64,000 nt of DNA from Roseovarius indicus (GTDB taxonomy: Bacteria; Pseudomonadota; Alphaproteobacteria; Rhodobacterales; Rhodobacteraceae), in NCBI RefSeq assembly GCF_008728195.1, contig NZ_CP031598.1, forward strand, positions 2,976,001 to 3,040,000, written 5' to 3'. The position numbers and the translations under genes are program-made. Below, in pieces: positions 61,049 to 64,000 of this stretch; position 1 is the first letter of the stretch, and each line of letters starts with the position of its first letter. The notes beneath the pieces are model-generated. The model saw nothing but the letters and a program-made list of their open reading frames with translations. It searched no databases and was not told the origin of the DNA.

Positions 61049-63531
61049 CTTGCGTCACCGTCGCCGGCGCCGCTGTCGCCATCACCGTCGCCATCGGTAT
61101 CGCCGGTGCGGGCATCCTCGATGTCCTTGGCAGTCAGGTGGGCCCGGGCATCCTCGACATCGCCACGTGTGCTCGGCTGGGCCGGCTCCGTGTCGGGCGA
61201 CGGCTCGCCGCGCAGCACCTCGGGGTTGCGCAGCCAGACATCGCGCTGCGCGAACGGGATCTCGACGCCTTCCTCGACGAAGCGGCGGGCGATCTCGTGG
61301 TTCATGTCGGAATGCACCGCCAGCACCCAGTTCACGTCGCGCAGGATGGCGCGGATCTCGAAGTCGAGCGAATCCGCCCCGAACCCCTTGAAGACGATGA
61401 AGGGCGGGGTCGACATCAGCACCATCGGGTGCGCCTCGGCGATCTCCTTCAGGATGGTCTCGACCTTGCGGGTATCGGTGCCATAGGCCACGCCCACCGG
61501 CACGATCACCCGGCCGACGGTGTTGCCGCGGGTATAGTTGGTGACGGTGCCGCTGATCAGGTCGGAGTTCGGCACGATCACGTCGGAGCGGTCGAAGGTC
61601 TCGATCACCGTCGAGCGTACCGAGATGTCGCGCACCACGCCATGGGTGCCGCCCACCTCGATCCAGTCGCCTTCCGAAATCGGCCGTTCGATCAGCAGGA
61701 TGATGCCCGAGACGAAATTCGACACCACGTTCTGAAGACCGAAACCGATACCGACCGACAGCGCACCGGCGACATAGCCGAGGGCTGTCAGGTCGATCCC
61801 CGCGCTGGTGATGGCGATGATCGCCGCCAGGAATATCCCGACATAGCCGATGCCCGAGACGATCGCGTTCTGCCCGCCCTGGTCGAGCTTCGTTTTCGGC
61901 AGGACGGTGTTCTTCAGCGTCCCCTGCAAAAGCCGGGTTCCCATGTAACCGATCACGAAGACCATCGCGAAGGTCAGGAAGATCGCGGGCGATATCCGCG
62001 TGCCGCCTACATCGAACCCCTGCAGCACGCGCGCGTAGATCTCGGTCAGGTCGGCCACCCGCGCGCCCCATGCCAGCGCGAAGAATGGCAGAGACAGCAG
62101 GACCAGCACGAAGCCCACGAGCACCGGAATGAGCGATTCCGCCGCGCCTTCCCGGTTGCCGGTCACCAGCACGTAAAGCTCGGTCACGAGCCGCTGCAGG
62201 ATCAGCAGGACCGCCAGAAGCTGCAGCGAGGCCAGCGACGGGAACATCAGGAAATGCGCCAGCTTGAAATACCCGATCGACGCCAGCAGCGGCGAGATCA
62301 GCGCCAGCAGGTTCAAGGCCAGCACGAGGAACCGCGTAAGCCGCGTGCGGTAGTTTTCGCTGCCCTCAAGCTCCACCTGGTTGCGGGTATGCGCCCGCAA
62401 CAGCCCCGCCAGACGCAGCACCAGAAGCCCGGTGATCACCAGGAGCGGGAACAGCAGCGAATTCGTCGTGGCCTCGGACCAGCGCGAGATTTCGGCCGTG
62501 TTCTTGAGCAGCGCGTAGATGCCCACCACGAGCCCCAGCGCCGCCCCCGTCCAGCGCCCGCTGAAACGGTGCGCGTCGTCGAGGACCAGCGGCAGCGTGC
62601 GTGCCTCCTTCGCCGGGAAGATCCGCGTGGCAAGCCAGCGTGCCAGCAGGAAGACGAAGGTCGACGGCAGGATCGCCTCGACGAACTGTTCGGCCCGCAG
62701 CCCCAGAAGACCGGTTCTGGTAAGGCCCTCGACCAGAAGCGACACGCCGATGAACGGCAGGATGAGGCTGCCCAGCGACAGGGTGAACCCCGCCAGCCAG
62801 CGCCCCGCGCCCGGATGATCGCCCAGGACCCAGGCCGTCAGCGCCCGGCTCCACCGCCGGCCGCGGAAAACCAGGACGACACCGACCACCAGGAAGACAA
62901 GGACAGCCGGCAGGTTGTCGCGGGTTTCATCCTGTCGGACAGGGTTGCTCCAGGCGTTGCGAACCTCGCCGACCATCTGCGTGGCCGTGGTGTTCACCGC
63001 CGTCAGGGCCGGGATCCAGTGCACCGGGTTCAACGGCGAGGGCCCGAATTCCAGCAGCTCTTCGGCCTGCCGGTCGCGGATGATCCGGTCGACCCCGCGA
63101 ATCAGGCCATCGGCCCGGCTATAGGCAAGCTCCGCGCGTTTCACCGGCGCCTGAAGCTCGGCCAGGCGCGATGTCAGGGCCTGGCGCTCGGCCGCGATAT
63201 CCTCGGATTCCGTGCCGTCCTCGGGAGCGGTCCCCAACGCTTGAAGCTGCTGACGCACGGTCGCGATGGTGCTGGCATTCTCGGCCTGCGCGGCAAGGAA
63301 CCGGTCGCGCCATTCCGCAAGGTCCTCGCGCAGCGCCTCCAGGGCCGGGGTCGAGGCGCGGTTGTTCTCGATCGCCTCCTCCGCCCGGTTCGCGTGTCTT
63401 TCCCATTCCTCGTAGTCGACGGCCTGGAAACTCTCCTGCGCGGCCGCCTGCGGCGCCGTGACGATCCCCGCCCCGGCAGCGCCGATCAGCAGCGCCAGAA
63501 CAAGGCAGAGCGCGCGCAGCAGACCGCTCAC
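61045..63531 (-). CDS. Mechanosensitive ion channel of the MscS family with N-terminal DUF3772
   Basis: An 828-residue membrane protein. A signal peptide (MSGLLRALCLVLALLIGAAGA) precedes a periplasmic coiled-coil domain (about 35-200, DUF3772 type). Several extra helices follow (about 210-520), and the C-terminal MscS core has the pore helix LGYVAGALSVGIGFGLQNVVSNFVSGIILLIERP near 585-618 and a beta domain (GDWIEVGGTHGVVRDISVRST). The tail is rich in Asp and Gly. It opens on membrane tension. The GTG start overlaps the upstream cysteine synthase stop by 4 bases. Confidence 0.88.
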   Translation of the reverse strand: MSGLLRALCLVLALLIGAAGAGIVTAPQAAAQESFQAVDYEEWERHANRAEEAIENNRASTPALEALREDLAEWRDRFLAAQAENASTIATVRQQLQALGTAPEDGTESEDIAAERQALTSRLAELQAPVKRAELAYSRADGLIRGVDRIIRDRQAEELLEFGPSPLNPVHWIPALTAVNTTATQMVGEVRNAWSNPVRQDETRDNLPAVLVFLVVGVVLVFRGRRWSRALTAWVLGDHPGAGRWLAGFTLSLGSLILPFIGVSLLVEGLTRTGLLGLRAEQFVEAILPSTFVFLLARWLATRIFPAKEARTLPLVLDDAHRFSGRWTGAALGLVVGIYALLKNTAEISRWSEATTNSLLFPLLVITGLLVLRLAGLLRAHTRNQVELEGSENYRTRLTRFLVLALNLLALISPLLASIGYFKLAHFLMFPSLASLQLLAVLLILQRLVTELYVLVTGNREGAAESLIPVLVGFVLVLLSLPFFALAWGARVADLTEIYARVLQGFDVGGTRISPAIFLTFAMVFVIGYMGTRLLQGTLKNTVLPKTKLDQGGQNAIVSGIGYVGIFLAAIIAITSAGIDLTALGYVAGALSVGIGFGLQNVVSNFVSGIILLIERPISEGDWIEVGGTHGVVRDISVRSTVIETFDRSDVIVPNSDLISGTVTNYTRGNTVGRVIVPVGVAYGTDTRKVETILKEIAEAHPMVLMSTPPFIVFKGFGADSLDFEIRAILRDVNWVLAVHSDMNHEIARRFVEEGVEIPFAQRDVWLRNPEVLRGEPSPDTEPAQPSTRGDVEDARAHLTAKDIEDARTGDTDGDGDGDSGAGDGDAR

Positions 63532-64000
63532 TCGACGAACACTCCGGGAATGCTGCGCGGCGAGCCGTCAAGCCAGTCGGGCACCGGCAGGTTCTTGTCG
63601 CGCAGGAATTGCGGGTTGAACAGTTTCGACTGGTAGCGGTTGCCGTAGTCGCACAATACCGTCACGATCGTGTGGCCCGGCCCCATTTCCTTGGCCATGC
63701 GGATCGCCCCGGCCACGTTGATGCCCGAAGAGCCGCCAAGGCAAAGCCCTTCGTGCTTCAGCAGGTCGAACACCACCGGCAGCGCTTCCTCGTCAGGCAC
63801 CTGGTAGAGCATGTCGGGCTTGAACCCCTCGAGGTTGGCCGTGATCCGCCCTTGCCCGATCCCTTCGGTGATCGAACTGCCCGTCGGGTTGGCCTCGCCG
63901 TCGCGGTAGAGCGAATACATCCCCGACCCCATCGGGTCGGCCAGTGCCACCTTGACACCCTTGGGCTGCAGTGCCTCGCCGACACCGGCCAGCGTGCCGC
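63528..64000 (-). CDS. Cysteine synthase, PLP-dependent (3' part)
   Basis: The C-terminal 157 residues of a cysteine synthase/cystathionine beta-synthase family enzyme; the 5' end lies beyond the window. GSSITEGIGQGRITANLEG near the visible start is the conserved loop of cysteine synthase A, and LCLGGSSGINVAGAIRMAKEMGPGHTIVTVLCDYGNRYQSKLF is the family's C-terminal signature (the GSSGIN and CDYGNRY segments). It makes cysteine from O-acetylserine and sulfide. It overlaps the channel gene by 4 bases. Confidence 0.88.
   Translation of the reverse strand, partial: GTLAGVGEALQPKGVKVALADPMGSGMYSLYRDGEANPTGSSITEGIGQGRITANLEGFKPDMLYQVPDEEALPVVFDLLKHEGLCLGGSSGINVAGAIRMAKEMGPGHTIVTVLCDYGNRYQSKLFNPQFLRDKNLPVPDWLDGSPRSIPGVFVE

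Overview
The window is about 64 kb of GC-rich, gene-dense DNA with short intergenic gaps and many 4-base stop/start overlaps. Gene content points to an alphaproteobacterium of the order Rhodobacterales (Roseobacter-like): TRAP and Liv transporters, an MttB homologue beside a DMGDH/GcvT-type FAD oxidoreductase, DUF1127 proteins, an HWE kinase module and an FdsGBA-type formate dehydrogenase. The species cannot be named from the sequence. No rRNA, insertion sequence, prophage or CRISPR array was seen. One tRNA gene (Ser, anticodon GGA) is present.

Layout. 1-6232: a branched-chain amino-acid type ABC operon (substrate-binding protein, LivG, LivF, LivH, LivM) interleaved with three secreted or lipoprotein genes and one candidate 41-codon ORF. 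6483-7022: two small paralogous one-helix proteins. 7160-12277: LysR regulator, MttB-family methyltransferase and FAD/GcvT oxidoreductase, a methylated-amine theme. 12470-16659: RND efflux pair. 16745-21662: MarR regulator divergent from a TRAP transporter, alpha/beta hydrolase and thioesterase. 21903-26290: short LOV protein, CheB-CheR-PAS-HWE kinase and single-domain response regulator. 26796-38831: a molybdenum island with a ModA-like protein, a MolABC-like ABC importer, a Mop protein and a MOT1-type transporter, followed by a LysR regulator and the formate dehydrogenase genes fdsGBA-fdhD-fdsD. 38957-40811: an AT-richer insert carrying two unrecognised overlapping genes between 13-base inverted repeats. 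41079-44678: a deiminase-family enzyme and an orphan peptide-type binding protein, with a divergent LysR regulator. 45013-47501: a trimeric autotransporter with 252-bp repeats and a secreted protein. 47652-52253: an FMO/symporter/epimerase/SDR operon divergent from a TetR gene with a clear operator. 52357-60023: c-type cytochrome, rhomboid protease, Tat-exported aldo/keto reductase, membrane proteins, a winged-helix regulator behind a perfect 37-base palindrome, a SARP-like/hydrolase fusion, a STAS/AraC-HTH fusion, and two DUF1127 genes around a YgjV-like protein. 60172-64000: tRNA-Ser, AlaX-type editing protein, MscS-type channel and the end of a cysteine synthase.

How the genes work together. 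The most coherent block is 26.8-38.8 kb: molybdate uptake and storage genes sit directly beside the Mo-bis-MGD formate dehydrogenase that needs the metal, its sulfurtransferase FdhD and a LysR regulator, with inverted repeats just ahead of fdsG. The best candidate for an undescribed system is the two-gene insert at 39.0-40.5 kb: it differs in base composition, has non-ATG starts and translational overlap, carries a short pentapeptide tract, and matches no family I recognise. The LOV/HWE/response-regulator cluster is a plausible light-responsive signalling unit with an unusual split between a minimal photoreceptor and a very large kinase.
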